A DNA stretch of 64,000 bases, from the NCBI RefSeq assembly GCF_014636175.1, contig NZ_BMDW01000015.1:30245-94244 (forward strand). Reading direction: 5' to 3'. This document shows, in pieces, positions 26,621-34,437 of this stretch. The notes under the pieces were generated by a model. It searched no databases, was not told the DNA's origin, and saw nothing but the letters and a program-made list of their open reading frames with translations. This DNA is from Sphingomonas psychrolutea (lineage in GTDB: Bacteria; Pseudomonadota; Alphaproteobacteria; Sphingomonadales; Sphingomonadaceae). Position 1 is the stretch's first letter, and every line of letters starts with the position of its first letter. Made by a program: the position numbers and the translations under genes.

Positions 26621-28066
26621 TCACGCCGCCTCTTTCCGCCGCCGCAGGAAGTCGAAGAACTCGACGCCCTCGCGCAGACGGCGCTTCATCATCTGCCAAT
26701 CGGTCAGCATCTCGCGCACGATTTCCCAGATCTTGGACGGGCGGAAGTAGAAGCGCTTGTAGAATTCCTCGACCTTGTCGAAAATGACCGCCGAGGACAG
26801 ATGCGGGTAGGAAAGCTGGGCGATCTGGTTGCCGTCATCGGTCAACAGATCGTGGCTCTTGACGAACCAGCCATTCTCGATCGCCTGCTTGTACAGGAAC
26901 GTGCCGGGATAGGGCGCCGCCAGCGACACCTGGATCGTGTGCGGATCGATTTCCTTGGCGTAATTGATCGTTTCCTCGATCGTCTCGAGCGTCTCGCCGG
27001 GCAGGCCGAGGATGAAGGTGCCGTGGATCGTCAGGCCGAGCGCATGCGCGTCCTTGGTGAATTGCCGCGCGACATCGACGCGCAGGCCCTTCTTGATGTT
27101 GTGCAAAATCTGCTGGTTGCCGCTTTCATAGCCGACCAGCAGCACGCGGCAGCCGCCTTCCTTCATCGCCTTCAGCACCGGATAGGGCACATTGGCCTTG
27201 GCGTTGCAGCCCCAGGTGACGCGGAAACCGGGCGTGCCGAAGCCCAATTTGCGCAGTTCGCCCGACAGTTCGACGACGAAGTCATGCGCATCGGCGAGCG
27301 TGTCGTCGTCGAAGAAAATTTCGTTGATCTCGGGCATTTCGCGGAGGATGTATTTCACTTCCTCGATCACCTTGCCCGCGCTCTGGTGACGATAGCGGTG
27401 CCCGCTGATCGTCTGCGGCCACAGGCAGAAGGTGCAGCGGCTCTTGCAGCCGCGCCCGGTGTAGAACGAGATATAGGGGTGGCGCTGATAGCCGCCATAA
27501 TATTTCGAGGTGTCGAGGTCGCGCTTATAGATTGGCGAGACCATCGGGAGGATGTCCATATCCGCGATCTGTGCGCGGTCCTTGTTGCGGATGATCTCAC
27601 CATCGAGCCCGCGCCACGTGATGCCGTCGATGTCGGCGAAGGGGCGGCCCTCTGCGAGCTCGACGCAGGTGAAATCATATTCCTCGCGGCAGACGAGATC
27701 GATCGCCTCGCACGCCTCGAGGCTGGCCTTGTCCTCGATCATCACCTTGGCGCCAACGAACGCGATGATGATCTTCGGATTGCGCTCCTTGATCAGGCGG
27801 GCAGTGCGGATGTCCTGGTTGAAGCTCGGCGTCGAGGTGTGGAGGATAACCAGATCGCGCGTGTCGAATTCATGCGCGATGTCCTCCCACGACTGTTCGT
27901 GCGCGGGCGCGTCGATCAGCTTCGATCCCTCGACCATCGCGGCGGGCTGCGCGATCCAGGTCGGATACCAGAAGGACTTCACCTCGCGCTTCATCTGATA
28001 GCGCGCACCGGCGCCGCCATCATAGCCGTCGAACGACGGTGCCTGCAGGAAAAGGGTGCGCATCAT
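26621..28066 (-). CDS. hpnJ: Hopanoid radical SAM protein HpnJ (cyclitol-ether forming)
   Basis: A 481-residue B12-binding-like radical SAM enzyme. An N-terminal Rossmann-like domain (about 1-170) is followed by the radical SAM core with the 4Fe-4S motif CKSRCTFC (Cys207, 211, 214) and later GTFILGLPGETLETIEETI. HpnJ rearranges the glucosamine head group to the cyclitol ether of bacteriohopanetetrol. ATG at 28066 overlaps the hpnI stop (ATGA). Together with HpnI and HpnK it predicts that the organism makes BHT cyclitol ether. Confidence 0.94.
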   Translation of the reverse strand: MMRTLFLQAPSFDGYDGGAGARYQMKREVKSFWYPTWIAQPAAMVEGSKLIDAPAHEQSWEDIAHEFDTRDLVILHTSTPSFNQDIRTARLIKERNPKIIIAFVGAKVMIEDKASLEACEAIDLVCREEYDFTCVELAEGRPFADIDGITWRGLDGEIIRNKDRAQIADMDILPMVSPIYKRDLDTSKYYGGYQRHPYISFYTGRGCKSRCTFCLWPQTISGHRYRHQSAGKVIEEVKYILREMPEINEIFFDDDTLADAHDFVVELSGELRKLGFGTPGFRVTWGCNAKANVPYPVLKAMKEGGCRVLLVGYESGNQQILHNIKKGLRVDVARQFTKDAHALGLTIHGTFILGLPGETLETIEETINYAKEIDPHTIQVSLAAPYPGTFLYKQAIENGWFVKSHDLLTDDGNQIAQLSYPHLSSAVIFDKVEEFYKRFYFRPSKIWEIVREMLTDWQMMKRRLREGVEFFDFLRRRKEAA

Positions 28067-29226
28067 GCCCGTTGCTCCGTAGCGGCCGCAATTCGACCGT
28101 CGTCCTTCATTGTAAGCGTCGCCCCGCGCCAATCAACCGAGCGCACGAAGAAGCCCGCGATATAGACCGCAAAGCTCATCAGGTCATGCCCCGGCACCAT
28201 CCAATACGGTGCGACCTGCTCCCCTACCGCCGCATCGACGGTTCGCACAACTACGAAGCGTGCGATCAGCGCTGCGAAGATCAGCATGAGGCCGATTGTG
28301 GGCGCATAGAGGCTCGCCAGACACGCCAGCGGCAGCGGGAGCGCGACGATCACGCCGACATAGGACCATAAGGCGACGCCGCGCACCGTCGCGTGCCAGC
28401 GTACCTCATGCCGCCACAGCGCGGCGAGGCTGGTTTCTTCAAAGGCATGCGTCACGAACATCGGCGGGACCGAGAGTGTGAGGCCCAGCGCGATCACCGC
28501 CTGGCCAATCGCGTGATCGTCGGCGAGCGTATCGGCAAAGCGCGCGAAGCCGCCGGTGCGATCTAGCGTCGCGCGGCGCAGCGCGATCGTCGATCCCATG
28601 CACGGATCGGCGAGTTTGTAAGCGACTGCGATCACGACCCCAATGATGAACTGGTAGGTCAGCCCCGCCGCGCCGAAGCGCGACCAGAAACCGGCATCGC
28701 CGCGGCCGCGGTACAGGCATGACACCAAGCCGACCCCCGGCCGATCGAGCGCGTCCAGAATGCGTGCCAGATAGTCCGGCGCGACCGCGATATCGCTGTC
28801 GCTGAGAACCAGAATGTCGTGCTGTGCCACCGCCATCATGTTGATGAGGTTGGAGACCTTGCCGCTCGCGCCGTGGGACGTGGCGTCGATGACGAGATCG
28901 ATTTGCGCCGCCGGAAAGGCCACCTGTAAGGCTTCGACGACGGCAATCGCCGGGTCGTCGGGGCGCTGGATGCCGCACACCATTTGCACCGGGCCATCAT
29001 GGTCCTGCGCCAGGAAGGTCGCGAGATTGTCGAACAGGCGTGGTTCGGAGCCGTAAAGCGGCTTGAGCAACGTGACCGCGTCGCTGCAGCGCGGAGCGGC
29101 AGGCGGATTGGCGAAAAAGCGGCGTAGCGCATTGGCGGCGAACAGTTGGTAAACGATACCCACCGCCGCCAGCGCGATCGCCAGCGAACCAAGCGTTGCG
29201 CCTGCAATAGCAAAAATATGCTCCAC
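28063..29226 (-). CDS. hpnI: Hopanoid biosynthesis glycosyltransferase HpnI
   Basis: A 387-residue membrane GT2-type glycosyltransferase. An N-terminal helix (about 5-27) is followed by the catalytic domain with VTLLKPLYGSEP, VCGIQRPDDPAI, LVLSDSDIAVAPDYL (DxD-type metal site) and a Q..RW-like segment (ALWRHEVRWHATVR). Two or more helices close the protein. HpnI adds N-acetylglucosamine to bacteriohopanetetrol. It starts with GTG at 29226, preceded by GGGGAG. It is divergent from hpnA across 46 bases, so both hopanoid operons share a compact promoter region. Confidence 0.93.
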   Translation of the reverse strand: MEHIFAIAGATLGSLAIALAAVGIVYQLFAANALRRFFANPPAAPRCSDAVTLLKPLYGSEPRLFDNLATFLAQDHDGPVQMVCGIQRPDDPAIAVVEALQVAFPAAQIDLVIDATSHGASGKVSNLINMMAVAQHDILVLSDSDIAVAPDYLARILDALDRPGVGLVSCLYRGRGDAGFWSRFGAAGLTYQFIIGVVIAVAYKLADPCMGSTIALRRATLDRTGGFARFADTLADDHAIGQAVIALGLTLSVPPMFVTHAFEETSLAALWRHEVRWHATVRGVALWSYVGVIVALPLPLACLASLYAPTIGLMLIFAALIARFVVVRTVDAAVGEQVAPYWMVPGHDLMSFAVYIAGFFVRSVDWRGATLTMKDDGRIAAATEQRA

Positions 29227-29272
29227 GATTCTCCCCGTAGCGCCGCACCGTGTCGCAAGCTAGACCGCCGAA

Positions 29273-30283
29273 ATGAGTAGCGCCGACATCACGCTCGTCA
29301 CGGGCGTTTCCGGGTTTGTCGGATCGGCGGTCGCGCGGCGGCTGGCGGCCGGGGGTGTCGCAGTGCGCGGGTTGGTGCGGGCGAGCAGCGCGCGGACCAA
29401 TCTCGACGATTTTCCGGGACATCTGGTCGAAGGCGACGCGCGCGATCCCGGCGCAATGGCCGAGGCGATGGCCGACGTGCGCTATCTCTACCATGTCGCC
29501 GCCGATTACCGGATCTGGGCGCGCGACCCTGAAGATATCGTGCGCAACAACCTCGCCAGCACGCGCACGGTGATGGACGCCGCGCTGGCGGCGGGGGTTG
29601 AGCGGATCGTCTATACCAGCAGCGTCGCGACGTTGCGGCCCGGTGATAGCGCTTCGGGGGGCCGCCCTGCCGACGAATCGCGCCCTGCCACGCCCGAACA
29701 AGCCGTCGGCGCGTATAAGCGTAGCAAGGTCGTGGCGGAGCGCCTGGTCGAGGCGATGGTTGCCGAGCGGGGGCTGCCCGCGGTCATCGTCAATCCCTCG
29801 ACCCCGATCGGCCCGCGCGACGCGCGCCCGACGCCGACTGGGCGAATCATCGTCGAGGCGGCATCGGGCCGAATGCCGGCCTTTGTCGAGAGCGGGCTGA
29901 ACCTCGTCCATGTCGACGACGTTGCCGAGGGGCACCTTGCCGCGATGCTGCGCGGGCGAATCGGCGAACGCTATGTGCTGGGCGGGCAGGACGTCAGCTT
30001 GCAGGAGATGCTCGCGGTGGTGGCGGGGCTGGTTGGGCGTAAGGCTCCGACGATCCGCATCCCGACCGCGCCGCTGTTTCCGCTCGCCTGGGCCAATGAA
30101 CAGCTTGCGCGCCTTACCGGCAAGGATCCGTTTCTGACGCTCGATTCGCTGCGCATGGCGGCGCACGACATGTATTTTTCGAGTGCCAAGGCGGAAGCGG
30201 AACTGGGCTACCGCGCCGGGCCCTATCCCGAGGCGCTGGCCGATGCGATTGCGTGGTTCCGTCAGGCGGGAATGATCAGGTGA
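29273..30283 (+). CDS. hpnA: Hopanoid-associated sugar epimerase HpnA
   Basis: A 336-residue NAD(P)-dependent extended short-chain dehydrogenase. Rossmann motif TGVSGFVGSAVARRL lies at the N-terminus; YTSSVATL and catalytic YKRSK lie near residue 145; NPSTPIGPRDARPTPTGRII follows. It is annotated in hopanoid loci as a dihydroflavonol-4-reductase/sugar-epimerase-like protein with no proven substrate. It is the first gene of the hpnA-B-C-D-E-shc-hpnG operon; its TGA overlaps the hpnB GTG start (GTGA). Confidence 0.93.
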   Translation: MSSADITLVTGVSGFVGSAVARRLAAGGVAVRGLVRASSARTNLDDFPGHLVEGDARDPGAMAEAMADVRYLYHVAADYRIWARDPEDIVRNNLASTRTVMDAALAAGVERIVYTSSVATLRPGDSASGGRPADESRPATPEQAVGAYKRSKVVAERLVEAMVAERGLPAVIVNPSTPIGPRDARPTPTGRIIVEAASGRMPAFVESGLNLVHVDDVAEGHLAAMLRGRIGERYVLGGQDVSLQEMLAVVAGLVGRKAPTIRIPTAPLFPLAWANEQLARLTGKDPFLTLDSLRMAAHDMYFSSAKAEAELGYRAGPYPEALADAIAWFRQAGMIR

Positions 30284-31503
30284 TTGGGTTAGCGGTGGCG
30301 CTGCTGTCGTTGGCGATCTGGGTCGCCTTGGTGTTCGCGCGCGATGGGTTCTGGCTGACACGCGAGCGGGATACCTTCTCCGATCAGGTGTCATCCCCAC
30401 GAAAGCGGGGACCCATCACCGATGGCACGAGCTGGGTCCCCGCTTTCGCGGGGATGACAGAGAGCGACTATGACGGTGAGCAGCCAAGTGCTTGGCCCTC
30501 CGTCACCGCCATCGTCCCCGCGCGCGACGAGGCCGATGTGATCGCGCGCTCGATCGGCAGCCTCGCCGCGCAGGATTATCCGGGTGCCTTCCGCATCCTG
30601 CTCGTCGATGATTCGAGCAGCGACGGCACCGCCGAGATCGCGCGGGGGCTCGGCTCGGATCGCGTCAGCGTTGTGACTGGCGCGCCGCTTGCGGCGGGGT
30701 GGACCGGGAAATTATGGGCGGTCTCGCAAGGTGTCGCTGCCGCGGGGGATACGCCCGAATACCTCCTGTTCACCGACGCCGATATCGCGCACGCACCCGA
30801 TACGGTGCGCAGCCTCGTCGCGCGCGCGGTGGAGGACGATCGCGTGCTCGTATCGCTGATGGCGCGGCTGCGCTGCGAGAGCTTTGCCGAGCGCGCGCTG
30901 ATCCCGGCATTCGTATGGTTTTTCCAGATGCTCTACCCGTTCGCCAAGGTAAACCGGCGCGGCAACGGTTTCGGCGCGGCGGCGGGCGGGGTGATGCTCG
31001 TCGAGCGGAGCGCCCTGGAAGCCGCAGGCGGCATTGCGGCGGTGCGATCGGCGCTGATCGACGATTGCGCATTCGGGGCGCTGATGAAACGTCAAGGATC
31101 GGTCTGGCTCGGGCTCACGGATCGCGCCGTCAGCATCCGGCGATACGACACATGGGACTCGGTCGCGGCGATGATTTCGCGATCGGCTTATGCGCAACTC
31201 GGCTATTCCCCGATCGTGCTGGCGGGGACGACGCTCGGTCTCGCGCTCACCTATCTCGTGCCGCCGGTGCTCGCGATTGTCGCGCGCGGCCCAACCCAAT
31301 GCGCCGCGTTGGGTGCCTGGGCGTTGATGGCGCTGGCGTTTCAGCCGATGTTGCGCTTTTACCGGCGCTCGCCACTTTGGGGACCTGCTTTGCCGTTGAT
31401 CGCGACTTTCTATGCGGGATGCACCTTGCTGTCGGCGTGGCAGCATGTGCGCGGACGCGGTGGCATGTGGAAGGGCCGCGTTCAGGCGGACCTGACCGCA
31501 TGA
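30280..31503 (+). CDS. hpnB: Hopanoid biosynthesis glycosyltransferase HpnB, with in-frame repeat insertion
   Basis: A 407-residue membrane GT2 family protein. A helix near residues 2-24 is followed by the catalytic domain (VTAIVPARDEADVI, LLVDDSSSDGTAEIA, LFTDADIAHAPDTV) and C-terminal helices (around 300-345 and 370-390). Function in hopanoid synthesis is inferred from conservation in the cluster; no reaction is proven. Residues about 37-61, between the first helix and the catalytic domain, are encoded by a palindromic repeat (SSPRKRGPI ... WVPAFAGMTES). The start is GTG at 30280 in a GTGA overlap with hpnA; the end overlaps hpnC by ATGA. Confidence 0.9.
   Translation: MIGLAVALLSLAIWVALVFARDGFWLTRERDTFSDQVSSPRKRGPITDGTSWVPAFAGMTESDYDGEQPSAWPSVTAIVPARDEADVIARSIGSLAAQDYPGAFRILLVDDSSSDGTAEIARGLGSDRVSVVTGAPLAAGWTGKLWAVSQGVAAAGDTPEYLLFTDADIAHAPDTVRSLVARAVEDDRVLVSLMARLRCESFAERALIPAFVWFFQMLYPFAKVNRRGNGFGAAAGGVMLVERSALEAAGGIAAVRSALIDDCAFGALMKRQGSVWLGLTDRAVSIRRYDTWDSVAAMISRSAYAQLGYSPIVLAGTTLGLALTYLVPPVLAIVARGPTQCAALGAWALMALAFQPMLRFYRRSPLWGPALPLIATFYAGCTLLSAWQHVRGRGGMWKGRVQADLTA
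30388..30461. repeat. Family C palindromic element inserted in frame inside hpnB
   Basis: Arms TGTCATCCCCACGAAAGCGG (continuing GGACCCA) and TGGGTCCCCGCTTTCGCGGG (continuing GATGACA) with a loop of about 22 bases. Apart from one arm mismatch it matches the intergenic copy at 24595-24668. The hpnB frame reads through without a stop. Confidence 0.92.
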
Positions 31504-32342
31504 CCGCCGCCGCCCAACTCGCCTCAGGCAAGGGATATAAGGACGAGAATTTCCCGGTCGCCTCGGCGCTGCTGAAACGCGAACACCGTGCGCCGGTGAT
31601 GGCCTTCTACCGCTTCGCGCGCGCGGCGGACGATGTAGCGGATAACGAAACCGCCTCGGCCGACGAGAAACTCGCTCTGCTCGGCGCGATGCGCGCGACG
31701 ATCGCCGGGACGCACGACGCCGATGCGCCCTCAGTCGCTTTGCGTGAAACGATGGCGGGGCATGATCTGAGCGCGCAGCACGCGTTCGATCTGCTTACGG
31801 CGTTCGAGCGTGATTGCAGCATCGATCGCTATGCCGACTGGCCCGCCTTGATCGACTATTGCCGTTACTCGGCGATGCCGGTCGGGCGTTACGTGCTCGA
31901 CGTGCATGGCGAGGATCCGGCGACCTGGGCCGCCAACGATGCGCTGTGCGCGGCGTTGCAAGTGATCAACCATTTGCAGGATTGCGGGAAGGATTATCAG
32001 GCGATCGGGCGGGTGTATCTGCCGCTCGACGTGCTGGCGGCGCACGGGGCCGAAGTGAGCGATCTCGGCAAGCCCGTCGCCACGCCGCAATTGCGCGCGG
32101 CGCTGCGCGATCTGGTCGCGCGGACCGAGATTTTGCTGGTGCGATCGGCCGGCTTTGCGCGCGCGATCCGCGACCGACGGCTTGCGATCGAGGTTGCGAT
32201 CATCCACCGCCTCGCGCGCGATCTGACGCTGCGGCTGAAGACGCACGATCCGCTGTCGCAGCGCGTCCACCACGGCAAGGCGGAGATGTTCGGCCTCGCG
32301 ACATTGGCGGCAGCCGCGCAGTTGGTTAAGGGCCGGGGATGA
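31500..32342 (+). CDS. hpnC: HpnC, hydroxysqualene synthase-type enzyme
   Basis: A 280-residue all-helical squalene/phytoene synthase family protein. The aspartate-rich motifs RAADDVADNE (about 41-50) and NHLQDCGKDYQ (about 161-171) bind diphosphate through magnesium. In the HpnCDE route HpnC converts presqualene diphosphate to hydroxysqualene. ATG at 31500 overlaps the hpnB stop (ATGA) and the hpnC stop overlaps hpnD in the same way. Confidence 0.93.
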   Translation: MTAAAQLASGKGYKDENFPVASALLKREHRAPVMAFYRFARAADDVADNETASADEKLALLGAMRATIAGTHDADAPSVALRETMAGHDLSAQHAFDLLTAFERDCSIDRYADWPALIDYCRYSAMPVGRYVLDVHGEDPATWAANDALCAALQVINHLQDCGKDYQAIGRVYLPLDVLAAHGAEVSDLGKPVATPQLRAALRDLVARTEILLVRSAGFARAIRDRRLAIEVAIIHRLARDLTLRLKTHDPLSQRVHHGKAEMFGLATLAAAAQLVKGRG

Positions 32343-33178
32343 ACCCGGACTCCACTCCCGCTGCGTTGCAGGCCCAAGTCTCGGGTAGTTCCTTTTATGC
32401 CGGCATGCGCGTGCTGCCGAAGGCGCGGCGCGAGGCGATGTATGCTGTGTACGCCTTTTGCCGCGCGGTCGACGACATTGCCGATGACGAGATTGGCAAC
32501 CGGGCAGAGCGTACTGTGCAGCTTGAAGCATGGCGTGCCGATATCGAATCGCTTTACGCCGGTGGTGATCCGGGTCAGGCGGCGCTCGTCGCTGAGGCTG
32601 TGCGAGAGTTTGCGCTCGACAAGGCCGATTTCCTCGCAGTGATCGACGGCATGGCGACCGATGTCGCGCGCGACGTGCGCTGGCCGACCTTTGCGGAACT
32701 CGACCTGTATTGCGACCGTGTCGCTTCGGCAGTTGGGCGCTTGTCGGTCAAGATTTTTGGGATGGAGGATGCGGTCGGCATCGACCTTGCCCACCATCTC
32801 GGCCGCGCGCTGCAATTCACCAACATCCTGCGCGATGTCGATGAGGATGCCGACATTGGCCGCGTCTATTTGCCGTCCGAACCGCTCGTCGCGGCGGGGA
32901 TTGATTTGCTCGATCCGATCACGGTCGTCGGTGATCCCCGCGTCGATGCTGCGTGCCGCTTTCTTGCCGCAAAGGCGCACGAACATTTCCGCGCCGCCGA
33001 GGCGATCCTGGCGAAGCGTCCGCAAGGCCATCTGATCGCGCCGCGTCTGATGGCGGCGGTCTATGCCCCAATCCTTCGGCGGATGGAGGCGGTCGGCTGG
33101 GCCCCGCCGCGCAAAAGGGTCAAGACGAACAAGCCGGCGTTGCTGTTCACGGCCCTGAGGCTGTGGCTGTTCCGGTGA
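32339..33178 (+). CDS. hpnD: HpnD, presqualene diphosphate synthase
   Basis: A 279-residue member of the squalene/phytoene synthase family, closest to the HpnD branch: SSFYAGMRVLPKARREAMYAVYAF, RAVDDIADDE and FTNILRDVDEDADIGRVYLP. It condenses two farnesyl diphosphates to presqualene diphosphate, the substrate for HpnC. Both aspartate-rich motifs are intact. The ATG overlaps hpnC (ATGA) and the stop overlaps the GTG start of hpnE. Confidence 0.94.
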   Translation: MNPDSTPAALQAQVSGSSFYAGMRVLPKARREAMYAVYAFCRAVDDIADDEIGNRAERTVQLEAWRADIESLYAGGDPGQAALVAEAVREFALDKADFLAVIDGMATDVARDVRWPTFAELDLYCDRVASAVGRLSVKIFGMEDAVGIDLAHHLGRALQFTNILRDVDEDADIGRVYLPSEPLVAAGIDLLDPITVVGDPRVDAACRFLAAKAHEHFRAAEAILAKRPQGHLIAPRLMAAVYAPILRRMEAVGWAPPRKRVKTNKPALLFTALRLWLFR

Positions 33179-34428
33179 GCCCATGCGTGCGGATTATCGG
33201 CGCGGGCATGGCGGGCCTGTCGGCTGCGGTCGAGCTCGCGCGGCGTGGGATTGCCGCGGAGGTGATCGATGGCGCAGCGCACGCCGGAGGTCGCTGCCGC
33301 AGCTATTACGATCCGCAGCTTGGCCGCACGATCGACAATGGCAATCACCTCGTTCTGTCGGGAAATCGCGCGGTGGCCGATTACCTCGCGACGATCGGCG
33401 CGAGCGATCGGCTGAGCGGGCCGCTCCACGCCGATTTCGCCTTTGTCGACCGGGCGACCGGTGCGCGCTGGTCGGTGCGGATCAATGACGGGCCGGTGCC
33501 GTGGTGGATTTTTCGCGACGGCAGGCGTGTGCCGGGCACGCGGATGTGGGACTATTTGCGACTCGCAGGCTTGCTGTCGGGCAAGCCGCGGCAGACCGTG
33601 GGGGAGCGGATCGCCCCGCACGGTGCAGTGTGGGACAAATTGCTCGAGCCGGTGTTGCTCGCCGCGCTCAACACAGCCGCAGCCGACGGATCGGCGGCGC
33701 TAGCGGCGGCAGTGATTCGCCAATCATTGGGCAAAGGCGGTCGGGCGAGCCGTCCGCGTATCGCCGAGCCGACGCTGGCGGCGGCGTTCGTTGATCCTGC
33801 GATCGACTGGCTGGCGAAGCACGGGACTGCGCTCACGCTCGGGCGACGCTTGCGGGCGTTGCGCTTCGATGGGGACCGGGTCGCAGCGCTCGATTTCGGG
33901 GCAGGGGATGAGCCGGTTGCGGTGGACGAAACGATCATTCTCGCGGTGCCCCCGTGGGTCGCGGCGGCGCTGGTGCCCGGGCTCACCGTTCCCGATGATT
34001 TCCGTGCGATCGTCAACGCGCATTTCGCCTTTGCGCCCCCACCGGGCACCGCGCCGATGATCGGCGTCCTTGGCGGCGCGGCGGAATGGATCTTCGCCTT
34101 TCCCGATCGGCTGTCGGTCACGGTGAGTGCCGCCGACCACCTCGTCGATACCGACCGCGCAGACCTTGCCGCGCGTTTCTGGGCAGACATTGCCAACATC
34201 CATAACCTGCCAGTGACGTTGCCGCCGTGGCAAATCGTCAAGGAAAAGCGCGCGACCTTTGCCGCGACGCCCGCGCAGGATGCGAAGCGTCCGCCTGCGG
34301 CGACGCGCTTCCGCAACCTGTTTCTGGCGGGGGATTGGACGCAGACCGGTCTGCCCGCGACGATCGAGGGTGCGATCCGATCGGGCGAGAGCGCGGCGCG
34401 CTTGGCGTCGGGTGCCACGCTCGGCTAA
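33175..34428 (+). CDS. hpnE: HpnE, hydroxysqualene dehydroxylase
   Basis: A 417-residue FAD-dependent amine-oxidase-fold protein. The N-terminal dinucleotide motif IIGAGMAGLSAAVELARRG and AGGRCRSYYDP, the mid-protein GNHLVLSGNRA, and the C-terminal FAD motif LFLAGDWTQTGLPATIEGAIRSGESAA are all intact. It removes the hydroxyl of hydroxysqualene to yield squalene. The start is GTG at 33175 in a GTGA overlap with hpnD. A 9-base gap precedes shc, the only non-overlapping junction in the seven-gene operon. Confidence 0.94.
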   Translation: MSPCVRIIGAGMAGLSAAVELARRGIAAEVIDGAAHAGGRCRSYYDPQLGRTIDNGNHLVLSGNRAVADYLATIGASDRLSGPLHADFAFVDRATGARWSVRINDGPVPWWIFRDGRRVPGTRMWDYLRLAGLLSGKPRQTVGERIAPHGAVWDKLLEPVLLAALNTAAADGSAALAAAVIRQSLGKGGRASRPRIAEPTLAAAFVDPAIDWLAKHGTALTLGRRLRALRFDGDRVAALDFGAGDEPVAVDETIILAVPPWVAAALVPGLTVPDDFRAIVNAHFAFAPPPGTAPMIGVLGGAAEWIFAFPDRLSVTVSAADHLVDTDRADLAARFWADIANIHNLPVTLPPWQIVKEKRATFAATPAQDAKRPPAATRFRNLFLAGDWTQTGLPATIEGAIRSGESAARLASGATLG

Positions 34429-34437
34429 GGTGGAGCA

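Noticed and set aside
26801..28165. 454-codon plus-strand frame opposite hpnJ
   Set aside because: Antisense shadow; composition is Asp/Arg/Leu-biased without any motif.
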